From Knoellia koreensis (GTDB lineage Bacteria; Actinomycetota; Actinomycetes; Actinomycetales; Dermatophilaceae): DNA of 64,000 nucleotides. The translations under genes were made by a program, and so were the position numbers. The notes below the pieces were generated by a model that saw nothing but the letters and a program-made list of their open reading frames with translations, was not told the DNA's origin and did not search any database. The stretch covers positions 62,001 to 126,000 of the forward strand of contig NZ_JABEPQ010000005.1 of NCBI RefSeq assembly GCF_013041615.1, given 5' to 3'. Below are positions 1 to 8,984 of this stretch, piece after piece; within the stretch, counting starts at the first letter, position 1, and the number at the start of each line of letters is the position of its first letter.

Positions 1-102
1 GGACCTGCCAGCGGGGTGGCGCGCTCGTGTCGCCCCGTACCCGCCGGGCTGACCGGCGAGCAGCCGCCTCGCGGGCCGCGCTCGCCTTGGCCCGCAGAGC
101 GC

Positions 103-117
103 CGCCCCAGCGGGGCG
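103..117 (-). terminator. Possible hairpin terminator after the PAP2 gene
   Basis: A six-base-pair GC stem (CGCCCC / GGGGCG) with a three-base loop lies just past the stop of the PAP2 gene on the minus strand. There is no T-tract. The remainder of 1-131 shows no convincing gene. Weak call. Confidence 0.25.
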
Positions 118-131
118 AGGTGGAGCACCCG

Positions 132-911
132 TCACGCTTTGCGATGAGCGCCGTGGCCCTCCGCTGGCCGGGGACGGTGCCTGACCGACGGGCGGAGCCA
201 GCGGGCCGCGACACCAGCTGCCAGGGCCCCGATCAGCCAGCCGCCGACCGCGTCCGAGGGCCAGTGGTAACCGAGCACCAGGGTGCACACGCCCACCGTC
301 ACGGCACCGGTCCCGCCGACCACCGAAGGCATCCGGGGCATCCGGGGCCATCGGCGTCTCGGTCGCCCAGAACAACTGTGGCCCAGCAGGGCCACGCCGA
401 GGAGCATGGCGAACGTGGCGGCGGCCGCGTGCCCGGACGGGTAGGAGGTCCCACCGGCGGACACCGCGTTCAGCCCGGACGAGGGCGCGGTGCGGCCGGT
501 GAGCGCCTTGAGCGCCCACACCGCCGCCTCCAGTCCGGCCATCGCAACCCCGGCCACCAGCAGGGGGCGCAGGGACCGTTGCACCCAGCCGCGGAACGCC
601 GCCAGCAGAGCCAGCACCGTACCCGCGAGCCAGAACTGGCCACCCATCACCAGGATGCGAGCCACGCCATGCCCGACGCCACCATCATTCAGGCCGGTGA
701 ACCAGGACAGTCCGGTTGCGTCCGCTCGCAGCGTCGTCTCGGCGGCGACCGCACCAGTCAGCAGGAGAAGTGCCGCCGCCAGCAACGGCTCACGCGCACC
801 TGCGGCCCACCGGTCGGGGGTGTCGGGCCGTCCCCCCGATGGCGCGGTGGTCGGGCCGAGCGGCGTGGTCGGGCCGACGGCGGTGTCCGGTGACGGTGGC
901 GGGTTCAGCAT
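132..911 (-). CDS. PAP2-superfamily membrane phosphatase
   Basis: A 259-residue polytopic protein of the PAP2 (type 2 phosphatidic acid phosphatase) family, which hydrolyses lipid or polyprenyl phosphates at the outer face of the membrane. The three family motifs are visible: K135-x4-R140-x2-P143, PSGH ending at His161, and GYHWPSD with His216 and Asp220. The first 35 residues are a Pro/Thr-rich tail. The ATG start overlaps the end of uppP by seven bases, so it is probably translationally coupled as the last gene of the six-gene metal operon. Together with UppP it would release inorganic phosphate outside the membrane, as in the Cupriavidus pbr lead system. That role is inferred from context. 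Confidence 0.85.
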   Translation of the reverse strand: MLNPPPSPDTAVGPTTPLGPTTAPSGGRPDTPDRWAAGAREPLLAAALLLLTGAVAAETTLRADATGLSWFTGLNDGGVGHGVARILVMGGQFWLAGTVLALLAAFRGWVQRSLRPLLVAGVAMAGLEAAVWALKALTGRTAPSSGLNAVSAGGTSYPSGHAAAATFAMLLGVALLGHSCSGRPRRRWPRMPRMPSVVGGTGAVTVGVCTLVLGYHWPSDAVGGWLIGALAAGVAARWLRPSVRHRPRPAEGHGAHRKA

Positions 912-1741
912 GGCCAACAGCTGGAGGGCGCGAGGACGCCGGCGCCGATGAGTGCGAGCAGGCCGACACCGGCGAGGATGCGGTACGCCACGAACGGGGT
1001 GAACCGGTGGGTGGCGATGTAGCGCAGGAACCAGGCGATGACCGCGTACCCGACGCCGAACGCGACCGCGGTGGCCAGCAGGGTCGGCCCCCACGCCGGG
1101 GTGGGACCCTGCCCGATCTTGGTCAGCTCCAGCCCCCCGGAGGCGAGCACGGCGGGGATGGCGAGCAGGAACGCGTACCTGGCCGCGGCTTGCCGGGTGT
1201 AGCCGAGCGCCAGGCCGGCGCTGATGGTGCCGCCGGAGCGGGACACCCCGGGTACCAGGGCCATCGCTTGGGCGAACCCGAACAGCACCGCGTGCCGCCC
1301 GGTGAGCTTGTCCAGCGGGCGCCGGTTGGCCGCCATCTTGTCCGCGACGCCGAGGACGACACCGAACACGATCAGGGTGGCCGCGACCAGGCGCAGGTCC
1401 CGCAGCGCCGTCTCGATCTGGTCCTGGAACACGAACCCGAGCACCGCGATCGGCACCGTGCCGACGATGACGTACCAACCGAGCCGGGCCTGCGGGTGGG
1501 TCCGCAGCGCCGGGGTCCGCAGCGACCGCGTCCAGGTGCGCAGGATGCCGGCGATGTCGCGGCGGAAGTACAGCAGCACCGCGGACTCGGTGCCGAGCTG
1601 GGTGACCGCGGTGAACGCGGCGCCCGGGTCGGGCCACCCGGCCAGGGCTGCCACGACCCGCAGGTGCGCCGTGGAGGAGATGGGCAGGAACTCGGTCAGC
1701 CCCTGCACCACCCCCAGGACGACGGCGGCCAGCCAGGTCAT
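905..1741 (-). CDS. uppP: Undecaprenyl-diphosphatase (UppP/BacA family), PbrB-like
   Basis: A 278-residue integral membrane enzyme of the BacA/UppP family, which converts undecaprenyl pyrophosphate to the monophosphate and phosphate for cell-wall carrier recycling. The N-terminal signature QGLTEFLPISSTAH and the second signature PGVSRSGGT are intact. The ATG overlaps the preceding exchanger stop as ATGA. Chromosomal uppP is usually a stand-alone housekeeping gene. Here it sits in a Cd/Pb efflux operon with lspA, the same pairing as pbrB and pbrC of Cupriavidus, where the phosphatase supplies phosphate that sequesters exported lead. Identity is firm; the metal role is inferred. Confidence 0.93.
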   Translation of the reverse strand: MTWLAAVVLGVVQGLTEFLPISSTAHLRVVAALAGWPDPGAAFTAVTQLGTESAVLLYFRRDIAGILRTWTRSLRTPALRTHPQARLGWYVIVGTVPIAVLGFVFQDQIETALRDLRLVAATLIVFGVVLGVADKMAANRRPLDKLTGRHAVLFGFAQAMALVPGVSRSGGTISAGLALGYTRQAAARYAFLLAIPAVLASGGLELTKIGQGPTPAWGPTLLATAVAFGVGYAVIAWFLRYIATHRFTPFVAYRILAGVGLLALIGAGVLAPSSCWPC

Positions 1742-3192
1742 CGTCCACCGCCGGCGCGGTTCTCCACCCGGTCGGTCTTCGCTGCACTGCGCGGTGGGCG
1801 CAGCCCGGTCCGGAGGACCCGGACCAGGTGACGGCGCCGCACCACCAGCAGGCCCACACCCAGGACCAGGTACACTGCGGCGATGCTCAGCCGGACCGTC
1901 CCGGCGAGGTCGGCCGGCGCTGTCCACGCGGCCACGAACTGTGCGGTGAACAGGCCCAGCAACGCCCACGCCCCGGACCGGGTCAGGCGGCCGGTGACGA
2001 CCAGGGCGACCGCGAACACGGACTGGGCCGCCGTCAGCAGCAGCTCCTCGCGCTGTACCGGGTCGATGGGCAGCCCGGCCAGGGACCCGGCGGACACGGC
2101 GAACACCAGGGGCAGGATGCCCACCAGCAGCGTCCACTGGTTGATCTTGGAGGAGATCAGCGCGCCGAGCGCTGCCGCGGACTGCAGCTTGAGCGCCAGC
2201 AGCAGCACCGCAATGAACTCCGGCGTCTCCGAGGCCAGCGGCGCCACCCACTGCACCAGCAGGAACTGGCTGACGTGCAGCTGCTCACCGGTCGCGACCA
2301 GACTCTGCGCGAACGGCTCGGCGACCGCCAGGATGACCGCGGCGGCGGCCGCCAGCATGCCGACGGTGATGACGCGCCGGGCCCGGGCCGGCATCTGTGC
2401 GACCGCGGCCGCCGGACCAAACAGCTCCGACTCCTCCTGGCCCTCTTCGTCCCCACCTTCGCGCCCCGTGTCGTCGTCGACCTCCTGCGGGTCGCTGTCA
2501 CCATCGCCGATGGCGGGATCCGGCTCCTGCTCCACCGCCCGCACCCGCCACAGGTACGCACCGAAGATGGCGAACAGGATGACCGCGTCGACGATGGTCA
2601 GGGTGGAGCGCAGCGGCAACGTCAGCGCGTAGGCGCTAGCCACCGCCAGGTAGGCCAGCTCAACCACCTGAACCCTGTGTAGCTGCACGGCGTGACCGTC
2701 GTTGGGCTCGTCTTGCGTGTCAGCGGAACCGCCTGCGCCGGTTGCAGTGCGTCGTGCCCGGCGGGCAGCGGCAAGGGCGGCCAGCGCCACCACGGACCAG
2801 CCAACCCCGATGAGCAGCCGGTTCGCGCCGGTCATGTTCGCCAGGGCCAGCGGAGCGTACCGGTCCGGGTCCTGCCCGGCCAGCCAGGCGAACACGACGT
2901 CGACCGCGTACTCGGGCAGGACCGCGATGAGCGCGAGAAGGGCCAGAGCCAACCCTTGGCCGATGTCGATCTCGGCAAGCTCGGTGCCCCAGGTCAGCAG
3001 GAATGCGGCTCCGACGACCGCGGCCGCGAACAGGGCGGCGGCGACCGCTGGCGGGACGCTCGCGCCGCTCAGGCGCAGCCACAGTCCCGGAAGAGCGGCC
3101 AACAGCGGCAGGCCCAGCCCGGCCGCGATGCGCAAGCCGCTCCGACGCGTCACGGTGCCGGGCGTGGGGCCGGGGGAGGTGGCCGAGCTCAT
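1738..3192 (-). CDS. Sodium/calcium exchanger family cation antiporter
   Basis: A 484-residue membrane protein with the two inverted repeats of the Ca2+/cation antiporter superfamily. The first has LIAVLPEYAVD followed by NMTGANR, the second has ASETPEF followed by SSKINQW; these hold the ion-binding acidic residues. The halves are joined by a hydrophilic, very Asp/Glu-rich loop around residues 205-245 that could bind divalent cations. It overlaps lspA upstream and uppP downstream by four bases each, so it belongs to the metal operon. A calcium exchanger in a Cd/Pb operon could remove ions that enter by calcium routes. This role is inference. Confidence 0.85.
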   Translation of the reverse strand: MSSATSPGPTPGTVTRRSGLRIAAGLGLPLLAALPGLWLRLSGASVPPAVAAALFAAAVVGAAFLLTWGTELAEIDIGQGLALALLALIAVLPEYAVDVVFAWLAGQDPDRYAPLALANMTGANRLLIGVGWSVVALAALAAARRARRTATGAGGSADTQDEPNDGHAVQLHRVQVVELAYLAVASAYALTLPLRSTLTIVDAVILFAIFGAYLWRVRAVEQEPDPAIGDGDSDPQEVDDDTGREGGDEEGQEESELFGPAAAVAQMPARARRVITVGMLAAAAAVILAVAEPFAQSLVATGEQLHVSQFLLVQWVAPLASETPEFIAVLLLALKLQSAAALGALISSKINQWTLLVGILPLVFAVSAGSLAGLPIDPVQREELLLTAAQSVFAVALVVTGRLTRSGAWALLGLFTAQFVAAWTAPADLAGTVRLSIAAVYLVLGVGLLVVRRRHLVRVLRTGLRPPRSAAKTDRVENRAGGGR

Positions 3193-3707
3193 CGCCGCGC
3201 CTCGTGCTTGCCCGCCGCGCGGGAGGCACCCATGGACGACAGGACGAGCAGGATGGCGCCGATCACGATGGCCGTGTCGGCCAGGTTGAACGTGGGCCAC
3301 CACCCAGAGTGCAGGTAGTCGGTCACCACTCCGTCGCCGACCCGGTCGGTCAGGTTCGCGACCGCGCCGCCGAGCACCGCCGCGAACGCGGCCAGCCGCA
3401 GCCGGGTCGCGGTCGGGGCGCTCACCCACACCAGCGCGGTCAGCGCCGCAGTGACCACAGCGGTGCCGGCGATGACGGCAGCGGCGGGCGCCCCGGCAGC
3501 CAGGGAGAACGCCACCCCCGGGTTGTACGCCAGCCGCAGGTCCACCGGTCCCGCCTCGAACCCGCCCGCGGGCAGGCCGGTCTGCGCCCACGCCTTCAGG
3601 CTCAGGTCCACCGCCGCAACCGAGGCCGCGACGGCCAGCACCAAAGCCCGGCGGGCGGCGGGGCGCCGCCCCTGCCGCCGGACGGTGGCGGTCCGGGTGG
3701 CGCTCAC
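3189..3707 (-). CDS. lspA: Signal peptidase II (lipoprotein signal peptidase), PbrC-like
   Basis: A 172-residue, four-helix membrane aspartyl protease that removes signal peptides from diacylated prolipoproteins. The conserved blocks are present: YNPGVAFSL, then NLTDR leading to VVTD (Asp130), and FNLAD (Asp144), the catalytic aspartate pair. The GTG start overlaps the ATPase stop (GTGA) and its own stop overlaps the exchanger start. It is an extra, island-borne copy within a metal operon, as in pbrABC of Cupriavidus. The island also carries its own Lgt and at least six predicted lipoproteins, so it may bring its own lipoprotein maturation capacity. Confidence 0.95.
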   Translation of the reverse strand: MSATRTATVRRQGRRPAARRALVLAVAASVAAVDLSLKAWAQTGLPAGGFEAGPVDLRLAYNPGVAFSLAAGAPAAAVIAGTAVVTAALTALVWVSAPTATRLRLAAFAAVLGGAVANLTDRVGDGVVTDYLHSGWWPTFNLADTAIVIGAILLVLSSMGASRAAGKHEARR

Positions 3708-5668
3708 CGGGCGCCCACGACGGCCGGCCCGGGCACAGGGATGGGCGCAGCGGTCAGGGATAGCGCCTTCGCGCGGCCGGCGCGCACCCCATTGGCGATG
3801 ATGACGACCTCCGCGACCTCGTGGACGAGGACGACCGCGCCCAGACCGAGCACGCCGAACAGGGCCAACGGCATCAGCGCCGTGATGATGACCAGGGACA
3901 GGCCGACGTTCTGCAGCATGATGCGCCGCGCCCGGCGGGCGTGATCCAGGGCCTGCGGCAGGTGGCGCAGGTCCTCACCCATCAGGGCGACATCCGCGGT
4001 CTCGATGGCCACGTCGGTGCCCATCGCCCCCATCGCGATGCCCAAGTCCGCGGTCGCCAGGGCGGGCGCGTCGTTAACGCCGTCGCCGACCATCGCGGTC
4101 GGCCGCTGCTGCCGCAGCTGGGCCACGATGGCCGCCTTGTCCTCGGGGCGCCGTTCGGCGTGCACCTGCTCGATGCCGGCCTGGGCGGCGAGGGCGGCGG
4201 CGGTGGCGTGGTTGTCACCGGTCAGCATCGCGACCTCATACCCGGAGCGGCGCAAACCTGCGACCACCTCCGCGGCCTCGGGGCGCAACTCGTCGCGCAC
4301 CGCGATGGCGCCGATGACGGTGCCGGAGTGTTCGACCAGGACCGCGGTCGCCCCCCCGGCCTGCATTCGCGCGACGGTGGCGGCCAGCGGGCCCGGCTGC
4401 AGCCACCCGGGTCGGCCCAGCCTGGCCTGGCGCCCGTGCACGGTGCCGGTCAGCCCGGCACCGGTGACCGCCTCCACGTCCTGGGCGTCGGCGATGGTGT
4501 CGACGGCAGCCAGGATGGCCCGGGCAAGCGGGTGCTCGCTGCGGGCCTCGAGCGCCGCCGCGACGGCCAAGACCTCGTCCCGGGTGGCGCCGCCGGTGGT
4601 GGCGACCTCCACGACCTGGGGCCGGTTCGCGGTCAGGGTGCCGGTCTTGTCCAAGGCGATGCCGCGGACCGCGCCGAGCGCCTCCAACGCGGCGCCGCCC
4701 TTGACCAGGACGCCCAGACGGCTGGCAGCGCCGACCGCGGCGACGACCGTGACCGGGACCGAGATCGCCAGGGCGCACGGAGATGCGGCGACCAGGACGA
4801 CCAGGGCCCGCTCGATCCAGGTGGCCGGGTCGCCCAGCAGGCTGCCGACCACCGCGATGAGCGCCGCCACCACCAGGACCCCGGGCACCAGCGGTTTGGC
4901 GATACGGTCCGCGAGCCGCTGGCTGGCGCCCTTGCGGGACTGCTCGGCTTCGACGATACGCACGATCCGGGCCAGGGAGTTGTCGGCCGCGGCCGTGGTG
5001 ACCTGCACCTCCAAGGCCCCGGTGCCGTTGATGGACCCGGCGAACACGTCCTGGCCGGGACCGGCCTCCACGGGCACGGACTCCCCGGTGATGGCTGAGA
5101 CGTCCAAGGCGGTCCGCCCGGCCCGGATGACGCCATCGGTGGCGACCCGCTCACCGGGCCGGACCAGCATCAGGTCACCGACGCGCAGGTCCGCCGGGGC
5201 CACGACCACCTGTGCGCCGTCGCGCAGCACGGTCGCCTCGTCCGGGACCAGCGACAGCAGCGCGCGCAGCCCGCGGCGGGTGCGGGCCAGGGAGTACTCC
5301 TCCAGGCCCTCGCTGATCGAGTACAGGAACGCCAGCATCGCGGCCTCGCCGACCTCGCCGAGCAGGACCGCGCCGACTGCGGCGATCGTCATCAGGGTGC
5401 CGACACCGATCTTGCGCTTGGCCAGGCGGCGCAGCGTCGACGGCACGAATGTGGACGCGCCGACCAGCAGCGCCGCCCACAGCAGGACCTGGCCGAGCAG
5501 GTCGGGGCCGCCGGCCCAGCCGGTGGCGTACCCGGCCAGCAGCAGCACACCGGCGACGGCGGCGGCGCGCAGCTCGCTGACGTCGACGAGCCTTTCGGCC
5601 TCGTGCTCGCTCTCCTCGGCGCCTTCGGTGGTGGGTTCGTCGTGGCCGCAGCCGCAGGCGTCACTCAC
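3704..5668 (-). CDS. P1B-type heavy-metal-exporting ATPase (CtpG-like, Cd/Pb/Zn class)
   Basis: A 654-residue P-type ATPase. Visible motifs are a short N-terminal Cys cluster (ACGCGH, residues 4-9), TGES in the actuator domain, the membrane metal site SPCALAIS, the phosphorylation motif DKTGTLT near residue 340, SEHPLA in the nucleotide domain, GDGVNDAP, and HEVAE in a late helix. SPC instead of CPC and the absence of a full N-terminal metal-binding domain resemble mycobacterial CtpG, which is controlled by CmtR. The GTG start overlaps the CmtR-like regulator by eight bases. It should export soft divalent metals (Cd, Pb, possibly Zn) from the cytoplasm. The exact metal cannot be read from sequence. 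Confidence 0.93.
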   Translation of the reverse strand: MSDACGCGHDEPTTEGAEESEHEAERLVDVSELRAAAVAGVLLLAGYATGWAGGPDLLGQVLLWAALLVGASTFVPSTLRRLAKRKIGVGTLMTIAAVGAVLLGEVGEAAMLAFLYSISEGLEEYSLARTRRGLRALLSLVPDEATVLRDGAQVVVAPADLRVGDLMLVRPGERVATDGVIRAGRTALDVSAITGESVPVEAGPGQDVFAGSINGTGALEVQVTTAAADNSLARIVRIVEAEQSRKGASQRLADRIAKPLVPGVLVVAALIAVVGSLLGDPATWIERALVVLVAASPCALAISVPVTVVAAVGAASRLGVLVKGGAALEALGAVRGIALDKTGTLTANRPQVVEVATTGGATRDEVLAVAAALEARSEHPLARAILAAVDTIADAQDVEAVTGAGLTGTVHGRQARLGRPGWLQPGPLAATVARMQAGGATAVLVEHSGTVIGAIAVRDELRPEAAEVVAGLRRSGYEVAMLTGDNHATAAALAAQAGIEQVHAERRPEDKAAIVAQLRQQRPTAMVGDGVNDAPALATADLGIAMGAMGTDVAIETADVALMGEDLRHLPQALDHARRARRIMLQNVGLSLVIITALMPLALFGVLGLGAVVLVHEVAEVVIIANGVRAGRAKALSLTAAPIPVPGPAVVGAR

Positions 5669-6050
5669 CGGGTGCCTCCGTCCGCGCGTCGCCCATCGTG
5701 GCCGTGCCGTAGTTCGGGCACAGGCTGACCTTTGAACCGGTCGCGGCGAGCAGCGCCTCGCCCGCGAGCAGCAGGTCGAGCAGCTCGGGGCGGGTCAGAG
5801 AGTAGAACATCTGCCGCGCCTCGGGGCGACCTTGCACCAGGCCGCAGTCGCGCAGGCACGCCACGTGCGCTGACACGGTGGACTGCGCCAGCCCGAGCTG
5901 GGCGGTCAGGTCCACGATGCGGGCCTCGCCGCCTGCGAGACGGCGAACCACCGCCAGGCGGGTCGGGTCGGCCAGGCCGTGGAACAGCGCGGCCGCGGCT
6001 CCCAGTTCGGCCCGGTGGTCGGGTCCAGCAGACTCCGTTGTCATCGCCAT
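5661..6050 (-). CDS. ArsR/SmtB-family metal-sensing repressor, CmtR-like
   Basis: A 129-residue winged-helix repressor. It has a central HTH (LAQSTVSAHVACLRDCG), with Cys65 and Cys69 in the recognition-helix region and Cys111 in the C-terminal tail. The same Cys-x3-Cys plus distal Cys pattern defines the Cd/Pb site of Mycobacterium CmtR. It is the first gene of the metal operon and overlaps the ATPase gene by eight bases. A 19-bp palindrome directly abuts the start, so autorepression is likely. Met3 (6044) is a possible alternative start; no clear Shine-Dalgarno is seen, so the mRNA may be leaderless. Confidence 0.9.
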   Translation of the reverse strand: MAMTTESAGPDHRAELGAAAALFHGLADPTRLAVVRRLAGGEARIVDLTAQLGLAQSTVSAHVACLRDCGLVQGRPEARQMFYSLTRPELLDLLLAGEALLAATGSKVSLCPNYGTATMGDARTEAPGE

Positions 6051-6069
6051 AGGCCGATGATAGCGGCCT
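6051..6069. promoter_or_regulatory. Palindromic operator for the CmtR-like repressor
   Basis: AGGCCG-N7-CGGCCT lies immediately upstream of the repressor ATG, in the 87-bp gap shared with the divergent MFS gene. Its position fits an ArsR-family operator covering a leaderless start. Operator identity is inferred. Confidence 0.5.
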
Positions 6070-6137
6070 AACTACGTGGTGCGTCAAACCTGCAGTCACG
6101 CAGACGCCGTAACTCGCGACGTCAAAGGGGAGGTGTC

Positions 6138-7652
6138 ATGGCAGCTCGCAGTCGGGGAGCATGGTGGGCGGTGGCGGCACTCGTGCTGGCCACCTTGACC
6201 GGCGGGTTCGACATCACGGTCCTGAACGTGGCGCTACCGACCATCGGGTCCCAGCTCGGGGCTGGCACCACCGCGTTGCAGTGGATGGTCAACGCGTACG
6301 TGCTGGTGTTCGCCTGCCTCATCCTGCCGATGGGTGCCGCCGGCGACCGGTGGGGACGCCGGCGGGTGCTGCTGGGCGGGCTCGCCCTGTTCACGGCCGG
6401 CTCCGTCCTGGCCGCGTGGGCCGGTGGTGCGGCCCTGGTCATCGCCGCGCGGGCGGTTATGGGCGCAGGCATGGCGATGGTGCTGCCGATGACCCTGGCC
6501 ACCCTGGCCGTGCTGTTTCCCTCACCGCAGGAACGCAGCCGCGCGGTGGCCGCCGTCATTGCGGCGACCGGGCTGGGCGTCCCGCTCGGCCCGCTCGTCG
6601 GCGGGTGGCTGCTCGAACGGCACTGGTGGGGGTCGGTGTTCCTCATCAACGTGCCCATCGCCATCGCCGCGCTGGCCGCCATCGCCGTCCTCGTGCCCGA
6701 GTCGGCCGACCCAGCCCCGCCACGAGCCGACTTCACCGGGGCCGCCCTGGCGGTAGCCGGCCTGGCCGGGTTCACGTACGCGGTCACCCAAGCGCCGCTG
6801 CGCGGCTGGGGGTCACCCGCCGTGCTGAGCACTCTGCTGGTAGGTCTGAGCCTGCTGACTGTCCTCGTGGCATGGGAGCGGCGCACCGACCACCCACTCA
6901 TCGAGGGTGCCCTGTTCCGAAACCGTTCGTTCGCCGGCGGAAGCGGTGCCGCCGCCATCGCCGGGGTGGCGCTGTTCGCGCTGCTGTTCGTCATCCCGAT
7001 GTACCTACAGCTGGTGCGTGGGCACGCCCCGATGGGCACCGGGCTGCGCCTGTTGCCGGTCGTGCTCGGCCTCGTCGTCGGCGCCGCGGCTGGCGATGGG
7101 CTGGCACGATGGCGCGGGCACCGGGCCCCCGTCGTCCTCGGGCTGCTGCTGGTGTCGGTAGCGCTCGCGGTCGGCGCAGGCACCGGCGTCGGCACCGGGT
7201 ACGGGCTCGTCGCCGCCTGGCTCACGGCCGCCGGTGTGGGTATCGGGATGGCCCTGGCCCCTGCGACCGACGCCGTGCTGGACGCGCTTCCGCCGCACCG
7301 GTCCGGGACTGGCACCGCCCTGGCGATGACGATCCGGTACGTCGGCGGCTCCCTGGGTGTCGCCGTCCTCGGGGCCGTGCTGTCCGAAGGGTTCACCGAC
7401 CGGCTCGACCTGACCGGGGTCCCGGCCCAGCTCACTGGAACCGCCGAAGGGTCCCTGGGAGGGGCCTTGGCGGTCGCCCAGCGCACCAGCAACCCGCAGT
7501 TGACCGCCGACGCCGTTACCGCATTCATGCACGGCATGAGCCTGGTGCTCATCGTCTGCTGCGTCGTGTGCCTCGTCGGTGCGGCCGCCGTGGCGGCCGC
7601 CCTACCCGCCAAGCAGCGGCTGCGCGCCACCTCAGAGCGGGTCAGCCCCTGA
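6138..7652 (+). CDS. MFS efflux transporter, DHA2 (14-helix, EmrB/QacA-like)
   Basis: A 504-residue major facilitator. The N-terminal half has FDITVLNVALPTI (motif D1 of the DHA2 group) and GDRWGRRRVLLGG (motif A). About 14 hydrophobic segments follow, which fits the drug/H+ antiporter-2 family. A strong Shine-Dalgarno (AGGGGAGG) precedes the ATG. It is divergent from the CmtR-like repressor across an 87-bp gap, so the same palindrome could regulate both. The substrate is unknown; the family usually exports lipophilic cations or drugs. Confidence 0.88.
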   Translation: MAARSRGAWWAVAALVLATLTGGFDITVLNVALPTIGSQLGAGTTALQWMVNAYVLVFACLILPMGAAGDRWGRRRVLLGGLALFTAGSVLAAWAGGAALVIAARAVMGAGMAMVLPMTLATLAVLFPSPQERSRAVAAVIAATGLGVPLGPLVGGWLLERHWWGSVFLINVPIAIAALAAIAVLVPESADPAPPRADFTGAALAVAGLAGFTYAVTQAPLRGWGSPAVLSTLLVGLSLLTVLVAWERRTDHPLIEGALFRNRSFAGGSGAAAIAGVALFALLFVIPMYLQLVRGHAPMGTGLRLLPVVLGLVVGAAAGDGLARWRGHRAPVVLGLLLVSVALAVGAGTGVGTGYGLVAAWLTAAGVGIGMALAPATDAVLDALPPHRSGTGTALAMTIRYVGGSLGVAVLGAVLSEGFTDRLDLTGVPAQLTGTAEGSLGGALAVAQRTSNPQLTADAVTAFMHGMSLVLIVCCVVCLVGAAAVAAALPAKQRLRATSERVSP

Positions 7653-7725
7653 ACAGACCCATCCAGATGTTTAGCGGTCTTGGCCAGTGAACCGACACAC
7701 AGACGCACAGGAAGAGCCCGAAATC

Positions 7726-8335
7726 ATGCTCATGAACCCCGTCGAGACCGCCCTGGTCAACTCCGCACCCCGGCGCTGGCTGCAACGCTGCGGCGAAGTC
7801 CCGCAGCTGCGCCGTCTGGCCGGCGGCCGTCTACCCTGGGGCGCCCGCGCACTCGAGCTCGGCTGTGGTCCCGGGTACGGTACCCGGCTCATCCTGGAAC
7901 ACTTCGGCGCACGCCGCGTCGACGCGATCGACCTGGACCCGGCGATGGTCGCCCGAGCAAGAACTCGGCCGGCGCCACTCGCAGACCGCGCCCGCGTGAG
8001 GTCGGCGACGCCGGCAAGCTCCCGTCGGGGGTGGGCAGCGTCGAGGGCGCGTACGACGCGGTGTTCGACTTCGCCATCATTCACCACGTCGAGGACTGGC
8101 GATCTGCACAGGACGAGACTGCCAGGGTGCTACGCCACGGCGGTCTTTCCTGTTCGACGAGGTCACCGCAACGGCGCTGGCCACACGCACGTACCGGACC
8201 CGACCACCCCAAACACGACCGGTTCACCGCTGAGGACTTCCTCGACGCCCCATCGAACGGCGCCTGATTTCCGGTGAACGGTTCCGCACCTACCGCGGCA
8301 GCCGCTACGTACGCGGCGTCCCGCGCAGGGAATGA
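7726..8335 (+). pseudogene. SAM-dependent methyltransferase, frameshifted
   Basis: The start is normal: a Shine-Dalgarno GGAAGAG, an ATG and a class I methyltransferase motif I (ALELGCGPGYGTR), followed by DAIDLDPAMVARAR in one frame. The continuation YDAVFDFAIIHHVEDWRSA and ARVLRHGG is in another frame, FLFDEVTATALATRTYR in a third, and HPKHDRFTAEDFLDA returns to an earlier one. At least three indels therefore break a roughly 200-codon gene that ends RRE at the TGA at 8333-8335. The parts line up well enough that the decay looks recent. It is the first of several broken genes in 7.7-10.4 kb. Confidence 0.85.
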
Positions 8336-8984
8336 CCGGTGACCAGCTTGAAGGACGATCTCGGTCCCCGGGCGACCGTTCGCCAAGCTTCGGCGACTGC
8401 GCCACTCCCCAGTCCCAGCCCAGATTGCTGCTCTGCGCCGGTGGGCTCCTTTGCCCTTACCCGGGCGGCCGATCGCGTTGGGCGACCCGTTCCTCCTGCC
8501 TCGCCCGGGCCAGGCTGAGGCGAGCGCGACGGACTGGACGGCGGGCCCACGTTGGGGCACCAAAACTTGGCCAGACACCGGCAAAAGATCGGTTTCTGGT
8601 GAGGGCAATTGGGGCCCATTGACACGGACGACGGCTGGTCGCCCAAACAGGCGACCAGCCGCAGTGGAGATTCGCGGCTCTGAGGTCGTGGTAGCCGTCA
8701 GGCGACGTTGATGAACTCCGGGTTGGAGTACCACCACAGGTCTTCCCACGGCGACTCGATGCCATCCGCGGCGGTTCCATCTCGTCGGTGCTCGTGCTCC
8801 GGACCCGGATATGACTGCGGATGGTTACATCGCGAAGCGTGTGACGGTCCACGTACTCGCCACCGTAGCGACGGAAGTCGCGGGCGCCGAAGCGCGCGAC
8901 GACCTTGGTGGTGGGGTTCGTCGCGGCGAATCGGTTCGATACCGGCCCGGTCACGTCGCCGGACATGATGTCGACCCGGTTCGG
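8336..8984. other. Non-coding or decayed stretch with an unrecognised minus-strand remnant
   Basis: No intact gene. On the minus strand, about 8966-8700 reads as plausible protein in two frames: VSNRFAATNPTTKVVARFG and GGEYVDRHTLRDVTIRSH, then after a shift IESPWEDLWWYSNPEFIN ending at a TGA near 8701. This looks like the C-terminal part of a broken gene I cannot identify. The rest shows no coding character. Confidence 0.4.

Noticed and set aside
27-893. Long plus-strand open frame over the PAP2 gene
   Set aside because: It is antisense to a gene with clear PAP2 motifs and reads as Arg/Pro/Gly-rich low complexity, the usual GC-rich shadow.
6122-7708. Long minus-strand open frame opposite the MFS transporter
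   Set aside because: Composition is Ser/Thr/Ala/Arg-rich with no domain; the plus-strand frame has transporter motifs and a Shine-Dalgarno.
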